A DNA stretch of 64,000 nt from Arthrobacter sp. HY1533 (GTDB lineage: Bacteria > Actinomycetota > Actinomycetes > Actinomycetales > Micrococcaceae), in assembly GCF_027568515.1 (NCBI RefSeq), contig NZ_JANKZF010000005.1, forward strand, positions 62,001-126,000, in the 5' to 3' direction. Every line of letters begins with the position of its first letter. Within the stretch, counting starts at the first letter, position 1. Positions 8,537-16,438 of the stretch are shown here, one piece after another. A model generated the notes under the pieces. The model saw only the letters and a program-made list of their open reading frames with translations, searched no databases and was not told the DNA's origin. The translations under genes were made by a program, and so were the position numbers.

Positions 8537-9418
8537 GTGAGATCCCGGGCCGCCGTCGGCTGGCTGGTTGTTGTGGCCATTTCCGCCGGCCTGCTCATCG
8601 GCGGCGGCGTGTGGCTGTCCAACACCTTTCGCGACGCGTTTGCCCCCGGCCTGTCCCTGGGCTGCACGGCCACGGTGGGCGAGGACCACTACACGCTGGC
8701 GTTGGACCAAAGCGCCAACGCCGCCCTGATCTCCGGCATTGCCATCCAGCGCGGCATGCCCGCCCGGGCCGCCTCCATTGCCCTGGCCACGGCGCTGCAG
8801 GAATCCAAGCTGCGCAACATTGACTACGGCGACCTGGACTCCGTGGGCCTGTTCCAGCAGCGGCCCTCGCAGGACTGGGGCACCGTGGAGCAAATCATGG
8901 ATCCCGTGTACTCGGCCAACGCCTTCTACGACGTCCTGGCACAGGTACCCAACTATGTTGAGCTGCCCATCAACGACGCCGCCCAGATCGTCCAGCGATC
9001 CGGCTACCCGCATGCCTACGCCCAGCACGAATCGCTCTCACGGGCCTTTGCCTCAGCCCTTACCGGCCAAGCCCCGCAGGCACTGAATTGCACGCTGCCG
9101 CCGGCCACCGGGAGCTCTGCCCCGGACACCGTCGTGGCAGCGGCGCACACGGCCCTGGGTCAGTTGCCCGCCAACATTTCCGGCAGCACCGATGGTGCGC
9201 CTGCGTCCGTGGTGTTTGAGGTGCCGGATGCCTACGGATGGATGGTCGCCCATTGGGCACTGGCCAATGCCAACGAGCTGGGCATTGAAACGGTCGGCTA
9301 CAGCGGCTTCGCCTGGGACCGGAATGCCAACGAAGGCGGCCACAACCTCGGCTGGCAAGCCTCGGAAGCAGCAAGCCCCGGGCAGGTTTCCCTGACGCTG
9401 GCGCCGGTGGCCGGCTAG
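8537..9418 (+). CDS. Membrane-anchored transglycosylase-like protein
   Basis: Predicted membrane-anchored exported protein of 293 residues with a GTG start. One helix (about 6-28) precedes an extracytoplasmic part. The stretch ATALQESKLRN followed by GLFQQRPSQDWG resembles the catalytic Glu region and GLFQ motif of lytic-transglycosylase folds, so peptidoglycan cleavage is a reasonable but unproven guess. A second, smaller domain after residue 190 has no recognised family. Its stop codon overlaps that of the convergent gene at 9415. It is separated from dapD by 39 bases and might be co-transcribed with it. Confidence 0.7.
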   Translation: MRSRAAVGWLVVVAISAGLLIGGGVWLSNTFRDAFAPGLSLGCTATVGEDHYTLALDQSANAALISGIAIQRGMPARAASIALATALQESKLRNIDYGDLDSVGLFQQRPSQDWGTVEQIMDPVYSANAFYDVLAQVPNYVELPINDAAQIVQRSGYPHAYAQHESLSRAFASALTGQAPQALNCTLPPATGSSAPDTVVAAAHTALGQLPANISGSTDGAPASVVFEVPDAYGWMVAHWALANANELGIETVGYSGFAWDRNANEGGHNLGWQASEAASPGQVSLTLAPVAG

Positions 9419-10107
9419 ACCAGCAGCTCCACCACGGGCTGGACGTAGCTGCGGAACACCTCTTGGTCCTCAAGCAGGTGCGAACTCATGATGAGCCTGT
9501 CCGGCTCAATGAACCAGGCGCGCTGCTCGGCCAGCGGCACCTCCACGATGGTCAGGGTGAAGTCCCTGGCACTGCGTCCAAGCTCCATTTCCCGGTTTTG
9601 CACCAGGTCCGCCAGGATCTTGTGCCCGCCCAGGGTTTCCCGCTGGGCCGCCATCATGGAGTAAAGCTGCGCCTGCTCACGGGACCAGGTCAGGGCCGCG
9701 CCGTAGTGGGCATGCGCCACCCTTTGCAGGGCCGGCATGCCGGCCAGTTCGGGAAACTCAGGGGGTGTCAGCGCCTGCTGCGACGGCTCCGGCAGGTTGT
9801 GCAGCAGCCGCCCCCACCACACCTCCCACTGGTCGCGCAGCGCGTCCGTTCCGCCAACCCCATGCGTGAGCATGGTGTGGTCTGCCGGCCGGACGGTGGG
9901 GGCCACGTGCGAGAGTGAGGGAGTTCCCGCACCCACCAGCCCGGCCACGTCGCGGAGGTACAGTGCCATGAGCATGAGAGGGCAGGTGTCCATGGTGATT
10001 CGCCAGCCCGGTCCACCGGTATGATGCAATTTCCTCGCCTCCAACCGCCGCAGAGCTGCTGCGGCAACCACAAGGCCAAGATTACTCCGAAGCGGGGAAC
10101 AAGGCAC
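9415..10107 (-). CDS. Conserved hypothetical protein
   Basis: Predicted cytoplasmic protein of 230 residues; no domain was recognised. The GTG at 10107 is preceded on its strand by a G-rich stretch usable as ribosome site; no ATG is close. Codon usage is strongly GC-biased at third positions like the neighbours. The composition is mixed alpha/beta with no signal peptide or membrane helix. The gene is convergent with the transglycosylase-like gene, sharing overlapping stop codons, and its 5' side abuts the 32-bp repeat array, which may sit in its promoter. Confidence 0.65.
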   Translation of the reverse strand: MPCSPLRSNLGLVVAAAALRRLEARKLHHTGGPGWRITMDTCPLMLMALYLRDVAGLVGAGTPSLSHVAPTVRPADHTMLTHGVGGTDALRDQWEVWWGRLLHNLPEPSQQALTPPEFPELAGMPALQRVAHAHYGAALTWSREQAQLYSMMAAQRETLGGHKILADLVQNREMELGRSARDFTLTIVEVPLAEQRAWFIEPDRLIMSSHLLEDQEVFRSYVQPVVELLV

Positions 10108-10120
10108 CCGTCCGCCCCCA

Positions 10121-10240
10121 CCAGACCCTCCCTCACTTCCGGGGCAGTTCTGCCAGACCCTCCCTCACTTCCGGGGCAGATCTGCCGGACCCTCCCTCAC
10201 TTCTGGGGCAGTTCTGCCGGACCCTCCCTCAGCTATAAGG
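10121..10240. repeat. Tandem 32-bp repeat, three full units plus a partial
   Basis: Units at 10121-10152, 10153-10184 and 10185-10216 are near identical, followed by a decayed fourth. Each carries the core GACCCTCCCTCACTTC. Units abut with no spacer, so this is not a CRISPR array. The region is noncoding and lies between two minus-strand genes. Confidence 0.85.
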
Positions 10241-10262
10241 GAATTGCCAACGTCAGCACCAC

Positions 10263-10310
10263 GAAGTGAGGGAGCGTCAGGGCAAACACGCCAAGAAGTG
10301 AGGGAGCGTC
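10263..10310. repeat. Two inverted copies of the repeat core, period 32
   Basis: GAAGTGAGGGAGCGTC occurs at 10263-10278 and again at 10295-10310, exactly 32 bases apart. Its reverse complement matches the core of the neighbouring tandem array at 15 of 16 positions, so the region holds cores pointing toward each other. The pair lies directly after the tetR stop. Confidence 0.85.
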
Positions 10311-10327
10311 ATTTGGGCGGAGGAGAG

Positions 10328-10951
10328 TTAGGCCGCCAGGAGGCTGACCAGGTGGCGGCGGAGTGTGGCGCGGCCCTGTTCCGGGGCGGCCCAGGCAGGC
10401 TGGAGCACCATGCGCAGGCCCAGGCCATCCAGCAGTCCAATGAGGCGCTCGGCCTCATCCACCGGCACCAGGCCGGGAATGGCCAGCGGGCTCTCCATCA
10501 GTTGCAGCACCACACGGCCAACCACGGCTCCCGTGGCCCGGTAGTCGTCCTCCGCGGCTTCCAGGAGACCTTCGTTGGTGCGGGCGTCAAGCATGAATTC
10601 CATGCGGACCACGGCGTCTGCCCCGCGGGCCTCATCGAGCGGCAGGAGCTCCTCCAAAACCGCGGCACACTTCTCCACCAGGGCGGCCGGGCTGTTGGGC
10701 AGTTCGCTGCCCTCCAGCTCCTCGAGCCGGTCCAGGGCGCGCAGGTGGATCCGCTCCGAAATGACCCGGAAGGAGAACTCCATGAGCTCCGCCTGGTTGT
10801 CGAAGTAGTGCCGCACCGAACCCAGGGCCAGGGCTGCCTGCTGGGCCACGTTACGTAGTGAAGCTTGTGTCAGCCCACGATCGGCAATGACTTGGAATAC
10901 GGCATCTGCAACGAGCTCGCGGCGGTCGTCGGCGTCAACAATTTTAGGCAC
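10328..10951 (-). CDS. TetR family transcriptional regulator
   Basis: 207-residue repressor-type regulator. The N-terminal helix-turn-helix spans about residues 8-52 (LVADAVFQVIADRG, TQASLRNVAQQAALALGSVRHYF) in the usual TetR layout, and a ligand-binding C-terminal domain follows. The GTG start lies six bases after a TAAAAA -10 box. The ligand and targets are unknown. The adjacent small membrane-protein gene (11096-11287) is on the same strand upstream. Related repeats of 32-bp period lie on both sides of the gene, which could mean operator clusters or a mobile repeat family. Confidence 0.88.
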   Translation of the reverse strand: MPKIVDADDRRELVADAVFQVIADRGLTQASLRNVAQQAALALGSVRHYFDNQAELMEFSFRVISERIHLRALDRLEELEGSELPNSPAALVEKCAAVLEELLPLDEARGADAVVRMEFMLDARTNEGLLEAAEDDYRATGAVVGRVVLQLMESPLAIPGLVPVDEAERLIGLLDGLGLRMVLQPAWAAPEQGRATLRRHLVSLLAA

Positions 10952-10957
10952 AGCTCT

Positions 10958-10963
10958 TTTTTA
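10958..10963 (-). promoter_or_regulatory. -10 element of leaderless tetR
   Basis: On the minus strand TAAAAA ends six bases before the GTG start codon at 10951, the spacing expected when transcription begins at the start codon. Confidence 0.45.
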
Positions 10964-10985
10964 GCACGGATGTTCCATTGGTGCC

Positions 10986-11081
10986 CATTTGCTGATGCAG
11001 CGTTCCACAAAAAACGCCATTTGGTGATGCGGCGTTCGCCAAAACACCCCCTTTGCTGAGGGAGCGTCGAAGAGGGGGCGC
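10986..11081. repeat. Three degenerate 32-bp repeat units upstream of tetR
   Basis: CATTTGCTGATGCAGCGTTC (10986), CATTTGGTGATGCGGCGTTC (11018) and CCTTTGCTGAGGGAGCGTC (11050) start exactly 32 bases apart. The last shares TGAGGGAGCGTC with the inverted copies at 10263-10310, linking both arrays into one family around tetR. Confidence 0.75.
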
Positions 11082-11095
11082 GGGAGGAGGAGGGG

Positions 11096-11287
11096 CTACT
11101 TGCCTGAGGCTGCAGACTTCTTCTTGTCCAGGTAAAGCAGCACCAGCAGGGCCACCATGATGACAAGGGCGGCGATGAAGAATGGCAGGAAGACGCTCTT
11201 GCCAAGCAGCACCATGATCCCCAGCACGACCACGACAATCGGGAAGGCCATGGAGAAGGTGTGCAGCAGCAGTGTCGACATTTTCAT
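11096..11287 (-). CDS. Small two-helix membrane protein
   Basis: 63-residue hydrophobic protein with two predicted membrane helices (about 10-28 and 33-54) and a Lys-rich C-terminal tail. An ATG at 11287 (MKMST) has a weak purine-rich GAAAG upstream; a second ATG lies six bases later. It is unrecognised. It precedes tetR on the same strand, separated by the degenerate repeat units, so it could be a target of that regulator. The hydrophobic pattern and the positive tail argue that it is a real gene despite its size. Confidence 0.5.
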   Translation of the reverse strand: MKMSTLLLHTFSMAFPIVVVVLGIMVLLGKSVFLPFFIAALVIMVALLVLLYLDKKKSAASGK

Positions 11288-11449
11288 AGTTCTTACTTTC
11301 GTTCTTGGACGCGCAGCTAGCTTGGTGCGGTACCGCGGCGGCTGAAACCGCAGTGTGCGGGGTGCCCACCAGAGTCTACCCTTGCAGGCGGTGCAGCTTC
11401 AGTTCCGTGAAAGCCAAGCGGATCAACTCGCGCGGATGACTGAAGGTGG

Positions 11450-12277
11450 TTACGGGTACATGACCTGGACGCCGTTGGCCGCCAGCACCGCGGCAATTTC
11501 CGCCGGGGGCGCCATGTCGCTGACGAAGTAGTCCGCCCGCCCCAACTCGGCAACCTGCGCGAACAGGCGGCGGTCAAACTTGGACGAGTCGGCCAGGAAC
11601 GCCACGCGTGAGGCGTTAGTCATCATCTCGCTCATCATGACAGCCTCGGCCACGTTGCTGGTTGAGTACCCGCCCTCCACCGAGACAGCACCAACAGCCA
11701 AGAGCGCCAGGTCGCACTGGACGCCGAGCTTTTTCCCGCCCACGGAGGCTTGGAAACTGACGGGCCCAATGGTTGCCTGGGCCACCTGATGATAGGTCCC
11801 GCCAAAAACGTAGAGATCACGATAGGTATTCGAGGACAACTCCGCGGGAATGCGCAGACTGTTCGTGGCCACTGTAAGACCTCGGCGCTCACTCATGTGG
11901 CGGGCCACGGCCAATGTTGTGGTGCCGGCATTCATCATCAACACCGAATCATCCTGAACCAAAGTGGCAGCCAAGGCGCCGATGCTCTCCTTGGCTGATG
12001 CCTGCAACCGCAGCCGGACATCAATGCCCGTGTCCGCCTGGGGCAGCGAGGACAAGCTGACGGCGCCGCCGTGCGTGCGGATCAGGATGCCGTCACGGTC
12101 CAGCCTGTCAAGATCGCGCCGAATGGTGTCAGTGGAGACATCAAGGCGCGCCGCGAGCTCCGCCACCGTCACCTCCCCCGCCTCCTGCACATAGGCCACC
12201 AGCACAGCCTTGCGTCCCGCCGGCAAGCGTCGGGCGGAACCATCACGGTCAGTCAGGGTCGTCGCATTCGTAGTCAT
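11450..12277 (-). CDS. DeoR family sugar-operon repressor
   Basis: 275-residue DeoR-type regulator. The ATG at 12277 is preferred to an upstream TTG. The N-terminal winged helix includes VTVAELAARLDVSTDTIRRD, and the C-terminal part is the sugar-phosphate sensing domain with the phosphate-binding VLMMNAGTTTLAVARHM stretch. It is transcribed divergently from the sugar ABC/aldolase/kinase operon. Three copies of a 13-bp operator-like word lie in the shared intergenic region, so it most likely represses that operon and itself until a phosphorylated sugar binds. The inducer is not identifiable from sequence. Confidence 0.88.
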   Translation of the reverse strand: MTTNATTLTDRDGSARRLPAGRKAVLVAYVQEAGEVTVAELAARLDVSTDTIRRDLDRLDRDGILIRTHGGAVSLSSLPQADTGIDVRLRLQASAKESIGALAATLVQDDSVLMMNAGTTTLAVARHMSERRGLTVATNSLRIPAELSSNTYRDLYVFGGTYHQVAQATIGPVSFQASVGGKKLGVQCDLALLAVGAVSVEGGYSTSNVAEAVMMSEMMTNASRVAFLADSSKFDRRLFAQVAELGRADYFVSDMAPPAEIAAVLAANGVQVMYP

Positions 12278-12297
12278 AAGCAATTATTACCACTTTT

Positions 12298-12375
12298 TGC
12301 TGAATTATGCTTGACGCTTGCTGATTTATGCGGATAAAGTTCTATCAATCGTGCAGAGAGACGCATAAATCAGCG
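12298..12375 (+). promoter_or_regulatory. Divergent promoter region with three DeoR operator-like sites
   Basis: TGCTGAATTATGC (12298-12310), TGCTGATTTATGCG (12319-12332) and its exact inverted copy CGCATAAATCAGCG (12362-12375; the shared 13-bp word is GCTGATTTATGCG). A candidate promoter, TTGACG (12311-12316) and GATAAA near 12333-12338, reads toward the sugar operon and has the second site inside its spacer. The arrangement fits repression by steric block and possible looping. Confidence 0.75.
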
Positions 12376-12407
12376 CATTCCAGCACGTCTGAGATGGGAG
12401 TAGCAGA

Positions 12408-13691
12408 ATGAGCAACGATGCTCTGTCAAGGCGAAAAGTCCTTGGATACTTTGGAATGGCGGCGGCTACCGCCTTGCTGGCAAGTTGTGGCGCACCGGAT
12501 TCCGGCAAGGCAGCCGACGGAACCGTCACACTGGAATTTGCCCAGTGGTGGGAACCCGAATTGCCCAAGGGCTCATTGCGCACCCTGATGGACGACTTCG
12601 AGGCGAAGAACCCCGGCATCAAGGTCAAGTTGCTCAGCGGCCCCTACGCCTCGACCAAGGAACAGGTCATCGCCGGGGCAGCGGCCGGCACCATGTCCGA
12701 TGTCATTGGCTTGGACGGCGCCTGGATCAATGACTTCTCCAAGCAAGGATCACTTGCTGACCTCTCGGCACTGATGAAGGACTCCAGCTACGACGAAAGC
12801 CAGCTGGCCAGCCAGGTCAAGATCGACGGCTCCACCTTGATGATCCCCGCGGTCAACTTCGTCTACCCCATGTTCACCAACGACGATCTGCTCGCCAAGG
12901 CTGGCGTTTCCAAACCTCCCACCACCCGCACGGAGTTTGCCGCAGCAGCGGAGGCCATCACCAAATCAGACAGCAACACCAAGGGCTGGATCCTCCCGCT
13001 GTCGCCCGAGGCGCCCAACGGCATACAAAACGATGTCATGTCATGGGTGTGGGCCTCCGGGGGAAGCATGCTCAAGGATGGCAAGCCCGACCTCACCAAT
13101 GCGCAAGTCACCAGTGCCGTTGGATTCGTCCAGGAGCTGTGGGACAAAAAGGTCATCTCACCCGGGGCACTGACCATGAAGGAACAGGACAAGGTGGAGG
13201 AATTCACCAACGCCCGCGTAGGCATGATGATCGACTCCCTGGCCCACATCAAGCTGATCCGGGAGAACAACCCGAAGCTGAAGTTCAGCATCTCGGCCAT
13301 TCCGGCAGAAGACGGGTTCACGGGCAAACGTGGCATCCCCTACGCAGCCTGGGGCATCGGCATTGCCGAGAACTCCCCCAACAAGGCCGAGGCATGGAAG
13401 CTGGTGGACTTCCTGATGAGCGAGGAAACCAACGCGAAGCTGTCATCGCTCTCCAACTCCTTCCCCGGCAACACCAAGGCCGTGCCCGACTTTGTGGACA
13501 GCGACGAATTGTTCAAGAAAGCCTTCGAAATTTACCAGGGCGGCTACCCCGCCAATGAGTTCGTTGGCCTGCCCGTCGCGGAACAGCTGATGCGCAGCTT
13601 TGACGAGGAACTCCAGCGGACCCTCAGCGGCCAGCAGGACGTCACCAAACTGCTGGCGAATGCCCAAGCTGCCTGGCTGAAAGAGTTCTAG
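12408..13691 (+). CDS. Sugar ABC transporter substrate-binding lipoprotein
   Basis: 427-residue family 1 (MalE/UgpB-like) extracellular binding protein. The signal peptide starts SRRKVLGYFGMAAATALLA and ends in the lipobox LASC near residue 27. Its twin-arginine pattern suggests possible Tat export. The mature part has the binding-protein features EFAQWWEPELPKG and AAWGIGIAENSPNKAEAWK. GGGAG lies just before the ATG. First gene of an operon with two permeases, an aldolase and a kinase. No ATPase gene is present, so a shared multiple-sugar ATPase (MsiK type) must be used. Confidence 0.9.
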   Translation: MSNDALSRRKVLGYFGMAAATALLASCGAPDSGKAADGTVTLEFAQWWEPELPKGSLRTLMDDFEAKNPGIKVKLLSGPYASTKEQVIAGAAAGTMSDVIGLDGAWINDFSKQGSLADLSALMKDSSYDESQLASQVKIDGSTLMIPAVNFVYPMFTNDDLLAKAGVSKPPTTRTEFAAAAEAITKSDSNTKGWILPLSPEAPNGIQNDVMSWVWASGGSMLKDGKPDLTNAQVTSAVGFVQELWDKKVISPGALTMKEQDKVEEFTNARVGMMIDSLAHIKLIRENNPKLKFSISAIPAEDGFTGKRGIPYAAWGIGIAENSPNKAEAWKLVDFLMSEETNAKLSSLSNSFPGNTKAVPDFVDSDELFKKAFEIYQGGYPANEFVGLPVAEQLMRSFDEELQRTLSGQQDVTKLLANAQAAWLKEF

Positions 13692-13703
13692 GAGTCCTGC
13701 CCC

Positions 13704-14663
13704 GTGAAATCCACACTCAAAGATCCCGAGCCGCTGCTGGAATCCCAGTGGCCGGCCGATCCGGTGAAGGCGAGGAAGGGCGGTTGGGGCGGCCTGAAGC
13801 GCCGGCTTGCCCCGTACGGGTTCGTCTCCCCCACAGTCATCTTGATGTTCGTCCTCATGCTGGTGCCCATAGTCATGGTCATCGGGTACTCGTTCATGGA
13901 CAACGTCATCATGAACAAGAATCCAAAGTTCGTCGGCTTCGACAACTACGTTGAAATCCTGACGGACAGCCTGTTCCACACGGCCCTGGCCAATACACTT
14001 GTTTTCACTTTTGCCAGCGTGGCGGCCCACATTGTCTTGGGCCTGCTGTTTGCGATGTTGCTGAATTCGCCGCTGCTGGGCACCCGGTTCAAGGCCCTGT
14101 TCCGGGCGGTCTACGTTCTTCCGTGGCTGTTCACGGTGGCCATCATCGCCGTGCTGTGGCGGCTGCTCCTTGACCCGAACGGCGTCATCAACTTCCTGTT
14201 GCTCAATGCCGGAATCATCGATTCAAAGGTTGAATGGCTTTCCTCCCCCGGCACAGCATTGTTCGCTGTCACGTTCATCAACATCTGGGCAGGGTATCCC
14301 TTCTACATGGTCAGCATTCTGGCAGGCCTGCAGGGCATCCCCCGCGACCTCTATGAGGCTGCCACGGTGGATGGCGCCAACGGGCTGCAGAAGTTCTTCC
14401 ACGTCACGCTTCCCCAGCTCAAGCCGATCATCATCAGCATGGCCATGCTCGATTTGATCTGGACATCGCAACAGTTCGCGTTGATCTGGATGACAACAGG
14501 CGGCGGTCCCATCAACGTCACCGAAATGCTCAGCACCTACACCTACAAGTTGGCCTTTAGCCGGTACGAGTTCTCGCTCGCCTCGGCAGCCGCCGTCGTG
14601 ATTCTTTTGCTCTCGATGATCCTGGCCTTCTTCTACATCCGTCACCAGAAAGCGAGGGATTGA
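13704..14663 (+). CDS. Sugar ABC transporter permease (MalF type)
   Basis: Inner-membrane permease of 319 residues, GTG start 12 bases after the binding-protein stop. Six helices are apparent, the first near residues 40-62 (FVSPTVILMFVLMLVPIVMV). The EAA loop reads YEAATVDGANGLQKFFHVTLPQ around residue 215. Pairs with the next gene, one base away, to form the translocation pore for the sugar captured by the upstream lipoprotein. Confidence 0.92.
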   Translation: MKSTLKDPEPLLESQWPADPVKARKGGWGGLKRRLAPYGFVSPTVILMFVLMLVPIVMVIGYSFMDNVIMNKNPKFVGFDNYVEILTDSLFHTALANTLVFTFASVAAHIVLGLLFAMLLNSPLLGTRFKALFRAVYVLPWLFTVAIIAVLWRLLLDPNGVINFLLLNAGIIDSKVEWLSSPGTALFAVTFINIWAGYPFYMVSILAGLQGIPRDLYEAATVDGANGLQKFFHVTLPQLKPIIISMAMLDLIWTSQQFALIWMTTGGGPINVTEMLSTYTYKLAFSRYEFSLASAAAVVILLLSMILAFFYIRHQKARD

Positions 14664-14664
14664 G

Positions 14665-15510
14665 ATGTCAATGACCAAAACGCAGAAGCGGGTGGCAGGC
14701 AAGGCCGGCATCATCCTCGCCCTGCTCGCCGGCGCAGTGTTCGCCGCGTTCCCTGTGTTCTGGATGGCCGTCAGCTCGTTCAAGGCGAACTCGGAGATCT
14801 TTGAGTTCCCGCCTCGCATCATCACTGAGAACTTCTCCCTGACGGCGTACACCACCATCCTGACGGACCCCACCAAGGTGCGCTTCTTCATCAACAGCTA
14901 TGTTGTGTCGATTGGGGTAACCATCCTGACCCTCATCGTCGCCATCCTGACCGCCTACGCATTGAGCCGCTACCAATTCAAGCTCAAGCACCCGCTGAAC
15001 ATGATCATCGTCAGTGTCCAGGCTGTCCCGCCCATCACGCTGCTCATACCGTTCTTCGGATTGATGGTGGTGCTGCGGCTCTACAACACCTATCAGGGCC
15101 TGATCCTGACGTACATGGTGTTCACGCTCCCCTACGCCATCATCATGATGACCGGCTACTTCAACACCATCCCCAAGGAACTCGATGAGGCCGCAAAGGT
15201 CGACGGCGCAACCGCCCTGGGTGCGTTGTGGCGGGTGCTGGTGCCGGTGTCCATCCCGGGAATCGTCTCAGTCGGCATCTACACCTTCATGATCGCCTGG
15301 AACGAATACCTGTTTGCCCTGACCCTCACCCGTTCCGTGGATATGAGGACGGTCCCTGTCGGCATCCAATTGCTCATGGGCCAGCACTCCTACCAGTGGA
15401 ACGAAATGATGGCCATGAGCATCCTTGGCTGCATCCCCGTCCTCATCCTCTTCCTGTTCTTCCAGCGGTACTTCATCGGCGGCCTCACCGCCGGTGGGGT
15501 CAAGAGCTAA
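14665..15510 (+). CDS. Sugar ABC transporter permease (MalG type)
   Basis: 281-residue permease. The ATG at 14665 follows the preceding stop by one base. A first helix lies at about 13-35, and the EAA loop is DEAAKVDGATALGALWRVLVP near residue 172. The end FFQRYFIGGLTAGGVKS is characteristic of MalG-type subunits. It completes the heterodimeric pore; the ATPase is encoded elsewhere. Confidence 0.92.
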   Translation: MSMTKTQKRVAGKAGIILALLAGAVFAAFPVFWMAVSSFKANSEIFEFPPRIITENFSLTAYTTILTDPTKVRFFINSYVVSIGVTILTLIVAILTAYALSRYQFKLKHPLNMIIVSVQAVPPITLLIPFFGLMVVLRLYNTYQGLILTYMVFTLPYAIIMMTGYFNTIPKELDEAAKVDGATALGALWRVLVPVSIPGIVSVGIYTFMIAWNEYLFALTLTRSVDMRTVPVGIQLLMGQHSYQWNEMMAMSILGCIPVLILFLFFQRYFIGGLTAGGVKS

Positions 15511-15554
15511 CCCCCAATTTTCCCTTCCCAACCATCAATCCCAGGAGAATCCCC

Positions 15555-16418
15555 ATGTTGCTTAATGGCATCGATCTGCTCAATGTAGCCAACAAGAACA
15601 ACTTCGCGGTCCCGGCGTTCAACGTCAGCGACTACGCCATGATGAACGGCCTGTTCGAAATCAGCGAGGAGAAAGGCTCACCCCTGATCGTCGCCATCCA
15701 CCCCGACGAGCTGAGCCACATCGGCGTCGACATGCTGCCGGCGATCATCGCCCGCGCCCACCGCTCAAGCGTTCCCGTAACCATTCACCTCGATCACGGA
15801 GCCAGCTACGAGCAGGTGCTGCTGGCCATCAAGAGCGGCTTCACATCAGTCATGATTGACGGTTCCCTGCTCCCCTTCGATGAGAATGTCGCCATCACCA
15901 AGAAGGTCGTGGACGCCGCCCACGCCGTGGGCATTTCGGTGGAGGGTGAACTGGGCACCATCGGCAAGACCGATGGGAATGCCGAGGCCGGAACCGACAC
16001 CATCATCTACACCGATCCCGACGACGCCGTGCGGTTCATCGAGGCCACAGGGGTGGACAGCCTGGCCATCGCCATCGGCACCTGCCACGGCCTGTACCCC
16101 AAGGGCGTCACGCCCGAGCTGAAGCTGGACCTGCTCCAGCAGATCCAGGACAAGGTCAGCGTTCCCCTGGTGCTCCACGGCGGTTCCAACAACCCCGACG
16201 CCGAAATCGGCAAATCGGTGTCCCTGGGGGTCAACAAGATCAACATCTCCAGCGACATCAAGACCGCCTATCATGACAAGATGCGTGAAATTCTTGCCTC
16301 CGATGCCGCTGTCAGGGAGCCCAACACCATCCAGCCTCCGTGCATCGCCGCCATGAAGGTCACCGCCGCGCAGAAGATCGACCTGTTCAACGCCGCCGGC
16401 AAGGCAGCCCTCTACTAA
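15555..16418 (+). CDS. Class II ketose-bisphosphate aldolase
   Basis: Zinc-dependent aldolase of 287 residues, closest in pattern to GatY/KbaY/FbaA-type enzymes that split fructose- or tagatose-1,6-bisphosphate into glyceraldehyde-3-phosphate and dihydroxyacetone phosphate. The ATG at 15555 has AGGAG at 15543-15547. Key segments are VTIHLDHGASYEQ (catalytic Asp and zinc His), GTCHGLYPKG and LVLHGGSNNPD (zinc His and phosphate loop). It stands between the importer and a sugar-phosphate kinase, so it probably handles the bisphosphate that kinase makes. Confidence 0.9.
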   Translation: MLLNGIDLLNVANKNNFAVPAFNVSDYAMMNGLFEISEEKGSPLIVAIHPDELSHIGVDMLPAIIARAHRSSVPVTIHLDHGASYEQVLLAIKSGFTSVMIDGSLLPFDENVAITKKVVDAAHAVGISVEGELGTIGKTDGNAEAGTDTIIYTDPDDAVRFIEATGVDSLAIAIGTCHGLYPKGVTPELKLDLLQQIQDKVSVPLVLHGGSNNPDAEIGKSVSLGVNKINISSDIKTAYHDKMREILASDAAVREPNTIQPPCIAAMKVTAAQKIDLFNAAGKAALY

Positions 16419-16438
16419 GAGAAGGATCCTCACTCTCC

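Noticed and set aside
10121-10310. CRISPR array from regularly spaced repeats
   Set aside because: The 32-bp units abut without unique spacers, cores occur in both orientations, and no cas gene is present.
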